This document shows positions 34,636 through 46,200 of a stretch of DNA of 64,000 nt, piece by piece. The translations under genes were made by a program, and so were the position numbers. Numbering within the stretch: the first letter of the stretch is position 1; every line of letters begins with the position of its first letter. Source of the stretch: Dipylidium caninum (Eukaryota > Platyhelminthes > Cestoda > Cyclophyllidea > Dipylidiidae); the NCBI GenBank assembly GCA_017562135.1, contig QEYB01000388.1:62001-126000 (forward strand), given 5' to 3'. The notes beneath the pieces are model-generated. The model had not been told where the DNA came from, did no database searches, and worked only from the letters and a program-made list of their open reading frames with translations.

Positions 34636-37600
34636 ATGTCGCTCAACAGCACTCGGTGTCTGATTGACGCTAACATAGATGACATCTACGATGTTCCGTT
34701 TGATCAACACACCGAAACGATTAATTTACACCACAATAGGCTGTCACAGCTTGGAAATGAGATCTTTCCAAGTTCATTGATTAATCTGGACTTGTCATCA
34801 AATCTTCTTACTACTTTCTGTGGTGTTAAGAATTTGCACAATCTCAAAAGATTGAACTTAAGTGCAAACAACCTTAAGGACATCCAAGATTTTAAACACC
34901 TAAGGTGCTCTTTCGTATTTCGTCCTTAAAATACGTGTTTGATTCATACTATTAAATGTCAAAGTTATTTAATTAGAACTCTGAACTTAAAAAGCTCATA
35001 CAACAGTCTTATGGCACGCCACAATTATTAACCGATTTTGTCATCTGTATTTTATTGCTTTAAGCTCGTTAGTTCATTTGGATTTGTCCTACAATCAGTT
35101 AAAAAATCTATCCGACCTCCGAGGTGACCACGACCACCCACTGGCTTACTTGGATGTTCGAGGCAATCTGTTGTCATCTATTGATGAGCTAACGAAAGAT
35201 TTATCAGGCCTTAAACATCTCACGGATCTTGTAATTTCTGACGAACCACCTACAGAAAATGACAATCCCATCTGTCACCATGCGGGTTTCCGCGCCATTT
35301 TGTTCTATGAACTATGCCAACTCCAACGGATTGATTATTGTCCTCGCGGAAGCCCCCTTAAGACACTCACAACAGAGAAGACAGGTAAATTCTATTGCCC
35401 GTTTTCTCCCTTCTTTCGTCAATGCAAGCGAAGTGATGGCATGAAAATTTAACTTTAAGCTTATCATTTGTTCCATCAGTGAATAGATCATTTGAAGGCG
35501 CACCTCGTCGGCATATGGTACTCTTGGTTGCAAAACAGTTGTTTTCTAGACTTTTTCTTCCTTTAGTTACCTCTATCATGGAGACTGGGAGACTTCCTAG
35601 ATTTCTTTCCTTTATTCTTTAGACAAAGTGTTCACGTGGCGTTCAGTCGGAAGCCGAAAAGGATTGGATTTTGGAGGAAGTGGCATTATTGACGAAAAAA
35701 CGAAATGTTATGATACAAGTTAGTATTTCTAAGGCGGAACAACGAAAATTAACTCTTCAATTATCGAAGGTGATTGTACGATTTCCTTTTTATCCCCAGC
35801 ACTGTTATCATTCTCATTTATGGCATTCCTGTCTAGTTTAAAATTTATGAAACATTTAGTAACACTCCATTGAATTAGGGGGTTAAAGGTGGTGGTAAGG
35901 CATCTTAGTAAATATGAATGTCTCAAAAGAAATGTCAGAATTCAGACATATACTATCTAATGCACATATAAGTAGCATGTTTGCGATTTTAGATTAAGAC
36001 GGAATTGAAGATGGAGCGCACTTTACGTGAGAAATCAGAGCAATTACAGAAGTCTCTATTGACTAACATGGAACAACTGAAGGAGAGGGTGTAAGGTTTC
36101 GTTTTTGCGAAAATTTCTTTTCTTTTCGACATTCAAATAGGCAAACATAGCGATGGTTTGGTTGAAGATAACCTCGTGTTAAAGAAACAGCTTGGTGCGG
36201 TGGCTCGAAGTAGCGCGTTGCTAGAGGAGCACTTGTGGAATGTGTTTGTGAGTCTTATTGATGCTGATCCCTTGGAAATGCGCGATAGGGTAGATAAGCT
36301 GGTCATTTTTTTGTTACACGGGTTGCGATTACCCACCCGTCCTCTCAGAATTTAATCCCCCACTTACGTTATTGCTTCCCAAATAGTGATGGGAGCAGCG
36401 ATGTTGAACCCTGCTAATCCCTTTGCTCATAGTGAGAGTTAACGTACGTAACGTATTTGGCCGAAGCCTCCCAAATCTCCTGTTGTCTCGGAAATCGTCG
36501 CAGTGACATCATGTTTGTTTATCTTGTTTAAGAACCGAGTGAAAAGCTCCGTGAAGGCTTATGGCGAGGAGATCGAGCTTCGAGAAGAATGTTACAGTCT
36601 ATACACGGACTTGCTGTGCCGCATTGAGAGTGACGCAATGATCCGCGAGTCCACGGTGGGTTCAAAACTCCCAATTTTACTTTCAACTGGAACTACCTCC
36701 TTAAAGAGGTGTTTGAAAATGAGGTATTTTAGTTGAAGGAGTCTTTGGAAAGAGTGGAAGAACGGATGAAGGCGTTGACGCGTGCAAGGGCGACGATGCG
36801 CAACCGGATTGCACAAATGTGCGAGAAAGCACGGAGACAAGCGGATGAGGAGTTAGTTATTCTTGCCGTGTCCTCCCCATTTTAACCGCCTTTTTGACGT
36901 TTCCTTTTCTAACTAGCCACAACATCTGACATTAGCTTTGACAGATAAGTAGACCGCGAGGCTTCATCACTCCTTTAGACTTGAAGTCGCGAGATTGCGA
37001 TATTCGCAATTGGAGGCCGAGTTCCGAATGGCATTGGAGTGTGAAGGTCAACGCTACAACCAGGTGGGCAGGAGAATTTGTCACCCCCACCCACCCTTCA
37101 TTCGGCGGAGGAGACTGTGAGATTTCAGTGAGAATTTCTGCTTTTCAGGTGTCTGAACGTGTCATGAATGCGGAGAAGCGACTTCGAGAGCAGAACGTGA
37201 AACTGCGTGCTGCCAAAAAGAATTTAACCATGGCGGGGAAGGTATTTACTGACGTCGTCACGCCTTTATTCATGATGTTACTCGGTGGGTTACCTCAAAG
37301 TTGCTGTCTGGGCTGGAGAGCCCCGCTTTGGACGCCTCTCCTTGCCGTGGGTCGAGAGAGACTCGCTTTGCCGTGCGAGAATGCCAGTTTTCACGGTTGA
37401 ATGCCTCGAAAATGGATGACTGAAGGCAAAAGTGAACTCTAAAGGACTGGAGGTGGAGAGAGTCGAAACTTCTTAGACAAATAGGAGAGATTTGAGGCCA
37501 AGTTGGGTGTTCATGTCAAATCGGGACTTATGAGGCCTTGCTGCTGTACTCACAAACGAGTGTTGCGTGCTTGAGTGGCGGCTCCAGCTCCTTGAGATTC

Positions 37601-40600
37601 TCAGATTTCATTAATTTTTATGTTAATCAGTCAGTCTGGTTCAACGCCCTCCTCACTCGCCCGTTTGGCTTGATTGGCTGGTCTGTCTCGGTCAACATTC
37701 CGCCTTTCGACATACGACTAAGTTCGTGGACTTCTCTATTCACACTAATCAACACTCAAAGCAGGTCGTCCTGATTTCGTACTGAAGTGGAAGTCGAAGT
37801 CCCTTTTATGACTTCAACATCGTTGTAGACTCCCTCATTCCGCACCCTTTGCCTCTTCATCCATATTAATTTATTGTTGTTATTGCATTAATTATGAAAA
37901 CATGATATTCGTTCTCCCTGCCAGATCATAGTTGATCAACGGAAGGAGTTACTCTCGACCGGACGGGAGTTGGCCAATGCCAAAGACCTCCTTGGAAAGA
38001 TGAATGAGGTTGGACCAAATGGGACAACATTTTCTCATTTTCACCTAATCCTGTAGACAATTAAGAAGTTGGGTGACCAACTCGGCATGGAGAGGATGTT
38101 AAGGTTAAGGATTTTGGACAAGCATAAAGTAGGCGAAAGTCTATATTACAAGCCTTGAAGGAGTGTTTGGCACGAGGTGGAGATGACAAGGATGAAGTTG
38201 AACAACTACGAGGTCCGTCCTGTTGTTAATCACCAAAATGCATAAAATTTTTTTATACGATGTTCTTTTTAATTGTTTATAGGACAAATTTCTACCAATA
38301 ATATTGCCTTACGAAGTGAACTTTCCGAATTGGCGGATAAAGTGAAGGTTAGCGGGTTTTTCTGCCCATTTACTTTTTGCACTCTGTTTTCCTCACCGAC
38401 TCACCTTTTTTTGACTTGGTGTTCCTTCGTGGACTTCGTGTGTCCTGGGCAAATCAACTCGGCCACTCCTTAGGCCTTCTTTCCTCCACCCAACCACCAA
38501 ATTTCTCACTCGTTCAGCCAATTTATTCACTGAAGTGACTCTGCGTCTGACCTTCCACAATGCAGCATTCCACCCTCCCATCCACATTAGTCCACGACTG
38601 AGTGGACATTCAACATCTCGTCCAAATGCGTTGATTACCATCTGCATTATACTCTCGTGCCCCTTTAGACGCTGGAGGAAGGTTTGCAAATAAAAAAGAT
38701 TCAAGTTGACGACCAGGTGGAGACAATAACACACTTGAAGGCGGTGAGTTAGAGCCATTGAATTACCGGAGTGTCGGTCTGTCTGTCCGCCGGTCTGTCT
38801 CATCCACCCCCCTCGCCGTCTAGGAATTGGCCGCTGAACGGGCGAGAGAAAGGGAGTACGAGAAGATGGAGAAGGAAAATGTCCATCTACAGGTGACCAT
38901 CTTGCCCTCACCCCGGGGATTACCTACTTTTGACACTTTTCCAGGCAACAGTGAAACGATTGACCAAAGGAACGAGGGAGTTGGAGACTCTTGTCCTTGA
39001 CTTGCAGAATGAAAATGCGTGAGTTTATGTTCTGCTAATAGTCCAGTTGGCAAGTGGAGATTGTCGAAGATGGCGAGAACTAGCATGATCTCAAAGCAAG
39101 TACTAGGTTGGAAACTATGAGAGGGGTTTTAAATATAAGTAGAAAAAGTAGAGGGGAATTTTTCGCATTATCCGTTATATTCAATCGGGATAAATTCCAT
39201 TGTTTTAATTTGCTTTACTATTAAAAATAATTCGTAATAACGGAAAAGGTAGTAAGTGGTCGGCAAAATAGCAGGTGAGTACGGCGGATGTGGTGAAAAA
39301 TTTTATTTTAAGAGAGTTATTTAATTTGTCAACAGGAATTAAAGCTGTTTGTTGGCGTCGTGTGTTATCATGCAGTGACTTTACGCCGCGCCCGTCGAAT
39401 GCAGCCGGTTGTATTTTCTGCCTAAGTTCCGCCTCATTAATGGTTTCGTCTGGCTGTAGACAGGAAGAAATAATAAGTGTTCACTGCTTGGGCATTCCAT
39501 CTTATGCAAAACGTACACCTTTGTAATGAAATTTTGGCTTAGTAGTGTGTCCTGGGTTTGTGCTCTTATCTAAACATTTGCTTAATCGTCTCCAACTATC
39601 ATGCAAAATCTTGGGCCAATTCCCGCTTGGTTTAGGCCCAAGATCACGAGTAATTGCCTATGCAAAACGAGCTCCACAGACGTCCTCCCTAATTCCTCCT
39701 CCTCGATGTCGGCATGGGCGGGCGGTCTCCCTCTTCGTGGGCCCTTGAACGATCCTTTTTGGAAACCAACATTTAGCCCTTTTCTCACTACTGAATTCAC
39801 CTCCAAATGTTCCATTAATTTTTCTTTGGGCCTATTGAGCTGCGCTGTGGTTCCAGTTGAACTCGTACAAGAACCACCCTTTGTTTCCATATCGTTTTAG
39901 AAAAAAAATAAAATATAACTAGAATACAAAAACGAGAGAATTTTTGAGAAATGACCTCCAAAATTCAGAGATAAAAATATTGAGCGTAGGTTACGACGTG
40001 GTGCAGCTGAGCACGACTAAACAAAGGGCGCCCGTTTCATAGTTTCCAACATAATGGCTGTCAGTTATCTGTCCCGATGCATTGACAATGAAGTACTGTT
40101 TAGTGAAATCATCAGCTCATTACCACCCGCTATCATATGAGACGGTTGTCAGCGATCCACCTACTAACTGGGCTCTTCTCTCGCCTAACTGCGGCAGTTC
40201 CCTCAAGGAAGGACTGCGAGGTCATCAAGACCGCTTGGCCGGCGTAGAGGAGGACATCCTCCGCAGGGAAGACGACTGGTCGAGACGCTGTTCGCTGGCA
40301 GACAAGCAGCGGGATGAAGCGCTGATCAAAATGAGGTGAGTTGCGTCCTTCGCCCGTCCCGGGCCTAACGCCTACGAAAGGGACATGTCGGAGAGGCTGC
40401 AGACGCTGACCGAAGACTGCCGGGAGCGGGTGGAGAGGGCGGAGAGGGCAGTGCGAGAACAGACCAAGGTGGCAAATGAACGGGTGCACGAGACCGAGGA
40501 GTTGGCTAACCAGCGTATTCGTGAGGTTAGTAACTCCCCGACACATGTCGCTTTTCGCTTAATTTGTACATACTGACGTAGAAAATTCACATGGAACAAA

Positions 40601-41553
40601 GTTTATCTGCGTTAGTCTTAAGTGTGAAGTGAAGGTGTGCCATCCATAGCTACCGAAGAAGTTTATTTACGCCACGGTATTTTGTACGAATTTTAAACAA
40701 GAAACGCTCCAGGAGCCGGTGGGAATTCATTGAGAGTGTTTGGTGAAGGCACCCAGCTTCTGAAGGGACGTGCAGAAGAAGATGGTTGGAAACATTTGGA
40801 GCAGGTGATTTCGACCTCCTCGAGAAGCCACGTTTTGGGAGATGAGGGGCCTGTTGAGGCCATGTCGGAGGAAAATCCTTTTTCGGCAACATCGCAGATG
40901 GCAGAAAAGCCTGAATCAGCTCAGCAAACCATTTCGGACCATATCTGGGAGAGAGGATCGGTGTGGAAGTATCCAAAATGGGAAGAAATTGGGCGATCCA
41001 GTCGGTCATATGCACATATCGGTTTTATCGGGACTAAAGCCAGCGCTTCTTCAACCGGATGACAACTGGGCGATGAAAGGTGGACTACCTGCGGAAACAA
41101 AGATAGCTAAAACCGAGGACGAATGCATTGGAAGCGTTGAGAACCGAACGAAAAGCTCAATTGGCGGAATGCTGTCACCGAGTGGATGATTTAAAGCCAG
41201 CAATGGAAGAAAAGAGGCTGCATCTCGATAAGGCCAGGCCGCAGGGTGTTTTGGGGACTCGTCAAAAAATTGCACAATGAGGTTGCAAAGGGCAAAAAAT
41301 TGGAATACTGTAGAGGTGTACCAAATTGCCCTGACGTTGGCAAGAAGAAGAAGAAGAGAGGGAGAGGTTAAAATCGCGTCTCTAAGGCGTCTCATAGCAT
41401 TTTCCGCTCCCCCTAGCCCGATGCATTGCGTGTTTTGGCCTTCAGGTGGAGGAGGAGATGCGCCAACTTCTCCACGAGACGGTGAATTCTCGAGCGAGAG
41501 TCGAGAGGACGCTGATGCAGTTGATTAATGAGGTCTGCCAACGGCAGGAGTAA
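34636..41553 (+). CDS. LRRCC1: Leucine-rich repeat and coiled-coil centrosomal protein, LRRCC1-like
   Basis: LRRCC1 is a centriole/centrosome protein needed for spindle organisation and cilium assembly. Exon 1 (34636-34904) and exon 2 (35065-35384) encode four to five leucine-rich repeats (TINLHHNRLSQL, LINLDLSSNLL, LKRLNLSANNL, LVHLDLSYNQL) and the closing cap, LKHLTDLVISDE then NPICHHAGFRAILFYELCQL. The cap matches human LRRCC1 (NPVCRLPGYRAVILQTLPQL). Many short coiled-coil exons follow, for example 35623-35708, 35993-36088, 36151-36289, 36533-36655, 36733-36855, about 37150-37241, 37925-38008, 38282-38346, about 38671-38742, 38824-38892, 38945-39018, about 40198-40335, 40381-40525, about 41116-41240, and the last, 41446-41553 (VEEEMRQLLHETVNSRARV). 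Several junctions do not close in phase by hand, so exons are missing or edges are wrong. A mariner relic sits in one intron. Confidence 0.78.
39106..40051 (-). mobile_element. Decayed mariner-like transposon in an LRRCC1 intron
   Basis: The ends are 15-base inverted repeats, 39106-39120 and 40037-40051, matching at 14 of 15 (core GTTGGAAACTATGA), each flanked by TA, the target of Tc1/mariner elements. On minus the interior keeps broken pieces of a mariner transposase in different frames: LHDSWRRLSKC with TTKPKFHYK, then GRGVKSLHDNTRR, then PHPPYSPAILPTTYYLF near 39243-39293. The HPPYSP motif is diagnostic, and the catalytic aspartate that normally follows SP is alanine here. Frameshifts and stops make it inactive. 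At 946 bases it is shorter than full-length mariners (about 1.3 kb), so it also carries deletions. Confidence 0.85.
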
Positions 41554-42799
41554 TTTGACCTCCGCTACGACTTGACGAGACATTTTAACGCTAAGGTAAT
41601 CGTGGTTCTTTCCCCCACGTCTTCGTCTTCCTCGTCTTTTGTGTGCCTTTGTGAGCTCTTCCCTCAGCATTCATTTGTCTTTTTGGACTTCAGACAGTCT
41701 ATTGTTGATCGCCTGACAGGCAAATTTTCACAGAAAACAAAAAATATCCTCTGGAATTAATGGTTTTCCACCAGTAAAGGGCGGAGCGTTGAATGTCGGT
41801 TGTGCTCTTGGGAGGCCTTGAGTGCAGGTTGTCGGGTTCGACCACTCAGAGTTTCAGTAAACTCGGGACTTTCGTCTCAATCCGACCATGTTGAGTGGTT
41901 AGAAGAAGGATTTGGAAAGACTTACTTTGAGGAAAGTTGACCACTCTCCACTCGCAAGCATCAGCACCACCGCCTCAGCTACCACTGCAGTCTGCTTCAC
42001 CTTCCGTGGTTCATAAACACAAAAAACTCACACACACACTCACACACACACGCACGCACAGACACCGGAGTGGGATAAAATTGCCCGCCTGGGCGGCAGA
42101 CTGAGAGCGGCGGGGACGAGGGGGATTGTCACAGCCTCAGCCAATCAGAGTGGCGACATATGCGATGGTGCAGTTGACGCTGCGACACACATATGTGACG
42201 ATTTTGGCGACTGTGTTAAGTCTATTCCGGACTATCTTTTGTGATGGCGAAGATTTCAAAGGACTCTTTTAGGCTTCGAGCTTATTTCTCTGCCAGGTGA
42301 CCCACTCGACTAATCTGGGAGACTAAAATATGTCGCCTATCTCCAGCGTTGCTCTGAAGTTGTATGCCGTTGGAAACTATCAAACGAGCGTTTTTTGCTT
42401 AATCTGTGTCCAGCTGTGACTGAGAAGGAGACGCAATTTGCGTTCGATATTTTTGATTACAAATGTCAAAGGTGTTCTTTCTACTCATCTCGTAAAACTT
42501 TTTGCGTGTTTGCATCATATTTTTGTGTTTCTATTTTTCGGCGGAATCAGACGGAAACAAAACGTAACTTACACATTTTTCTTGGTCGCGTTCAAATTGA
42601 AGGCTCGACAAACGTTATTCGGATATTCGGAGATGAATCCATTAATGAAAAAGAAAGTTCGCTGTGGGTTTTAAAAAGCTCGTTAGGGTAAGTTGAGGAG
42701 CTTGGGGGAAAAACACCGGCTCATGTCGATGACGTCGGTGTAATTTGATCCACACTGAATTATTCGTGAACTCGGGTTTAAACTGCCTATAATAAATGA
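41554..42799. other. Region after LRRCC1
   Basis: Contains the LRRCC1 3' end, a CA/CACACG simple repeat (about 42025-42060), a CCAATCAGAG motif at 42139 and a 98-codon frame at 42395-42691 without recognisable similarity. No supported gene. Confidence 0.45.
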
Positions 42800-43250
42800 T
42801 GAAAAAATTGGGACGCAACAGCACGCTTTTTTGCTTCCTTCACAATTACCGAATTCCGTTTCTACACTAAATCATCACGTGGGATGAAAAATGGGTTTTG
42901 TATGATAATCGAAGATGCTCAAATGAATGGGCAGATAAGGAAACAGCCCTAGGACACAGTGCTAAGCCGAAATTTCGTCGAAATAAGAGATTATAGTTGC
43001 CGTAAGATGGAATGTCCAAAGAGTGCTCGTTGAGTACATCCTCCTGCCTACTACCAGACGAAAGCATAACGGCGGTGAAGTCCTATTGGCGTGCGTGAGA
43101 TTGATTTCATGGAGTGAAAAAAATTGTACAGAAATTACAATCAACGCTGCTCAATCGGCGCGGCGCAATATTACTGCTTGATAACACACACAACGATCAT
43201 ATACAGTTTTAATTACTGTTGGCAGATTAAATAAATATGAAATTTTGCGG
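42800..43250 (+). mobile_element. Second mariner-like transposase relic
   Basis: Plus-strand fragments of a mariner transposase lie in a row with stops and shifts between them: PFLH, a stop, then IITWDEKWVLYDNRRC at about 42871-42918 (the first catalytic aspartate in DEKW), HSAKPKFRRNK, and LLNRRGAILLLDNTHNDH at about 43150-43205 (second aspartate region). It aligns with the element at 39.1-40.1 kb, which lies in the opposite orientation, with many differences. No clear terminal repeats were found, so the ends are approximate. Confidence 0.75.
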
Positions 43251-46200
43251 CATCTTCCATGTTCACCCGACTAATTATTACATTTTTGTTATTGCGAATA
43301 ATTATTGAAGGTGAAATAAATTGATTAACCAAAGTGGTATTAAAAAAACCTTTGAGGCGTTTATTAACGTTAAATGTGGAGCTTCTTTTTAACGCGGCAT
43401 GTTTGACCTGCCCGGCCGTTGGCCCAAGTCGTGGCTGACAATGGAGTTAATTTCGACTTAACTTAGTAGATGGTGCGGGAAATTACTCCCTTTATTTTCT
43501 ACTTATTTCCAACGCCAATTTCGTAGTTTTCAACCGAATGGTAACTTATGGCGAAAAATAATGAACAAAGTCTCGCTTTCTTGACTGAATGAAACGGAAC
43601 TAGAAGTTTAGATTTCCTTTACGCCTCAGGTGGTGGGTATTTAAATTAAGCCTTCGATGCCCCCATTCTGATCTTCCAGCCCGATCGTAATAGACTTCAA
43701 ATACAAAATGTCCGAGTTTGCCTTTGCTCTACAAGAGAAACGGAAGAAGTTCGCTGTTGTCTCGTATTAAGCACGAGATCTCCCTATGGTCTGAGTGTAG
43801 CCTCCTGCCGGATATGACAACCTCTCGGGGCGGGGGCGGGGGGAGGTCAGTGTAAACTAAGGAGATGGGGTGAGATTTAAACTGCGTATTGCCACTTCAT
43901 GATAAAATATCGGACTGTTCCCCCGTACACCTACGTGATAACATCACTCGGTTTTATTTCCTCCGCACGCCAGTGTATCACCGGACAGCAGTGGCTAGGC
44001 TTTTAAAATGCGGTGAAAACAGTGTTGAATTCTAAATTGAAAGCGCTCCAAAGCTCAACCGTCGTTTTACACTAAGTAGTTAGGTTTAGTTATCACCAGA
44101 GTCCCAAGAGGGAACTACTAATGCGCGTAAAAATGGGCCGCCTCTTCTTCTGTTCATCGTTCCGCCTAGTTTAGTCTGTCAGTCAAATAAGTTTCCAGGG
44201 GGGCAGATTGAGTTCTCCATAACAAATTTAGGTCAGGGTCTTGACCTCAGCGTCCTCTGTGCACTTCTCCTGGCCGGCCCTGAAAAGGAAAACCGACGAT
44301 TTAAAAGGAGTACATGATTGCGAGCTCAACGTCGACTGATTTTGGGATGGAAGGATTAGGTGGATGCTGTTGCTCGCGACTGGAAGAGGCAGGTCGAGGA
44401 CTCAAGTCACTGTTCCATCAGTTGCATGCATGGGTGAATATACTACTTTATAAGTTTTTCAGTACGATGAGACGTAGGAAATGTACCATCCGTTTGCCGG
44501 CAAGTTGGCGAATTCGTGGTCACTTCCACGCAAGGGGAGCTAATTCTGGCTTCCGTCTGAAGATCGGATGACCGACAATTCTCGGAAGTCGGACGCCCCA
44601 CTTCGTCCCGGTCCACAGCGTTCAGCCTAACCGAGACTAGTCCACCGTCCTTGGGAAGTGGGTGAAGATTTATGCAGGAAAGGCAGAAAACTGGCGCTTT
44701 ATCAGTGCGGCAGCGGTACTTGTAAGCGAAGGCACTTGGCTAAGCCCAAAGAAGTCTGTTAAAGTCAAATCTGCACAGCACAGGATCCGATATGGATTGA
44801 AGGGTTTCCATCTAGGGCACACGCCACTACTCAACGGCCCACCTCGAACCAATCCTGGCAAAGACTATTTACTTTAGGCGCTGTCCTAGTGACCCACGTG
44901 GAAACCTGTTCAACCGCGCGTAGTATTGCGCTGACATGCTACTGATGGGAGAAATAAGTAGGCGCATTCGGACAGCAACCTGTTAAACACGTGTTATAGT
45001 GTCTAAGTTGCCAATTTGTGCCATCTAGCGATATAGTACAAGTTATCATGTTAACTTACTCAGATAACCAATGTTATACTACTGAAAAATGGCAAATAAG
45101 TAAGCTTGACAATCATGCGCAAGATTTTAGTTTCTGGCTCAATTCCCTCGGCCGGTTTTTCTCCTCTTCTCCATCTTCTTCATGATAACGAAATCCCAGG
45201 GGAGAGAATTTTTTCGACACTAGAGAGCTTTGAGAAGGTGGTGTCTTCTGAGGTTACACATCACTACTAACAACCAGTTCTGCTGGGGCTTTTAATCTTT
45301 GCTGGGTGGCCTGCGTCCGCTGTGTAAACACCCTAACGCTTAAAATAATAATTATTATAATGGCTTTGGAGACCAAGTGAGGCGGCAGCACTCACTATAT
45401 TAGGCCATTTTTTGCCGTAAATCCCCAAATTAGCCTGACATCCGCAAGCTAATGAGTGCTGTCACACCGCAGAGGGTGACATTGACACTCGGTGTGGAAG
45501 ACTGTTTGAATCTAAGTCTCTCCTCACTCGGAGGACGAGCGAAGTTGTGCTGTCCGTCGGCCTACCCGTCGGTAGCGGCGGCGGTGTGGAGAGACTCAGT
45601 CACCTAGCCCTCCTATGGCAATTCGCCTCTCCGCCCTCCTCCCCTCCCCTCCTCGAACCGCCTCTTTCCGAGAAATAATTTTCGCCTCTTTGACAGGTTT
45701 TTTTAATGATTTACCTTAGATGAGTACGAATTCAGTTAGGACCACCAATGTTACATGACGCCTCCTGCGTAATTTCCTCTGGACTGAGTGGAGTGGGTAA
45801 AGGAAAGATGCCCGCGGTGAGTAGAGGGGAGGAGTGGAGAGAGAATGTCCGCGAGGTCGGCAAAGGGCAAAAATTCACTTCGAAATGGTGGGAGGTAAAA
45901 GGACACCGACGGAGGCGAGCAGAAATCCGAAATAAAAAGATTTAACTCCCTTCACTGCAACATAAACGCCAATTCGCCAGTTAATCCACGAAGTTATTGG
46001 TGTGTTTGTGTCTTCGGTAGCACCCGCATGGGGAGGATGAGGTGATGAAGACGGCGGTCCAGCCAGTCCGTTTAGTTTACTCACCAGAGATGCGGAATTA
46101 GGATCGGCGGGAGTGTGGTTCACCGTTATCCATACGGAAGGGAAGAAAACAGGGGTACAGCAAGTGGGAAAAATCCCGCTCTGACTCGAACATCACATTA

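Noticed and set aside
39582..39890. 102-codon minus-strand frame with GRPPAHADIEEEE
   Set aside because: Lies inside the decayed mariner element, does not match transposase in that frame and has no exon context.
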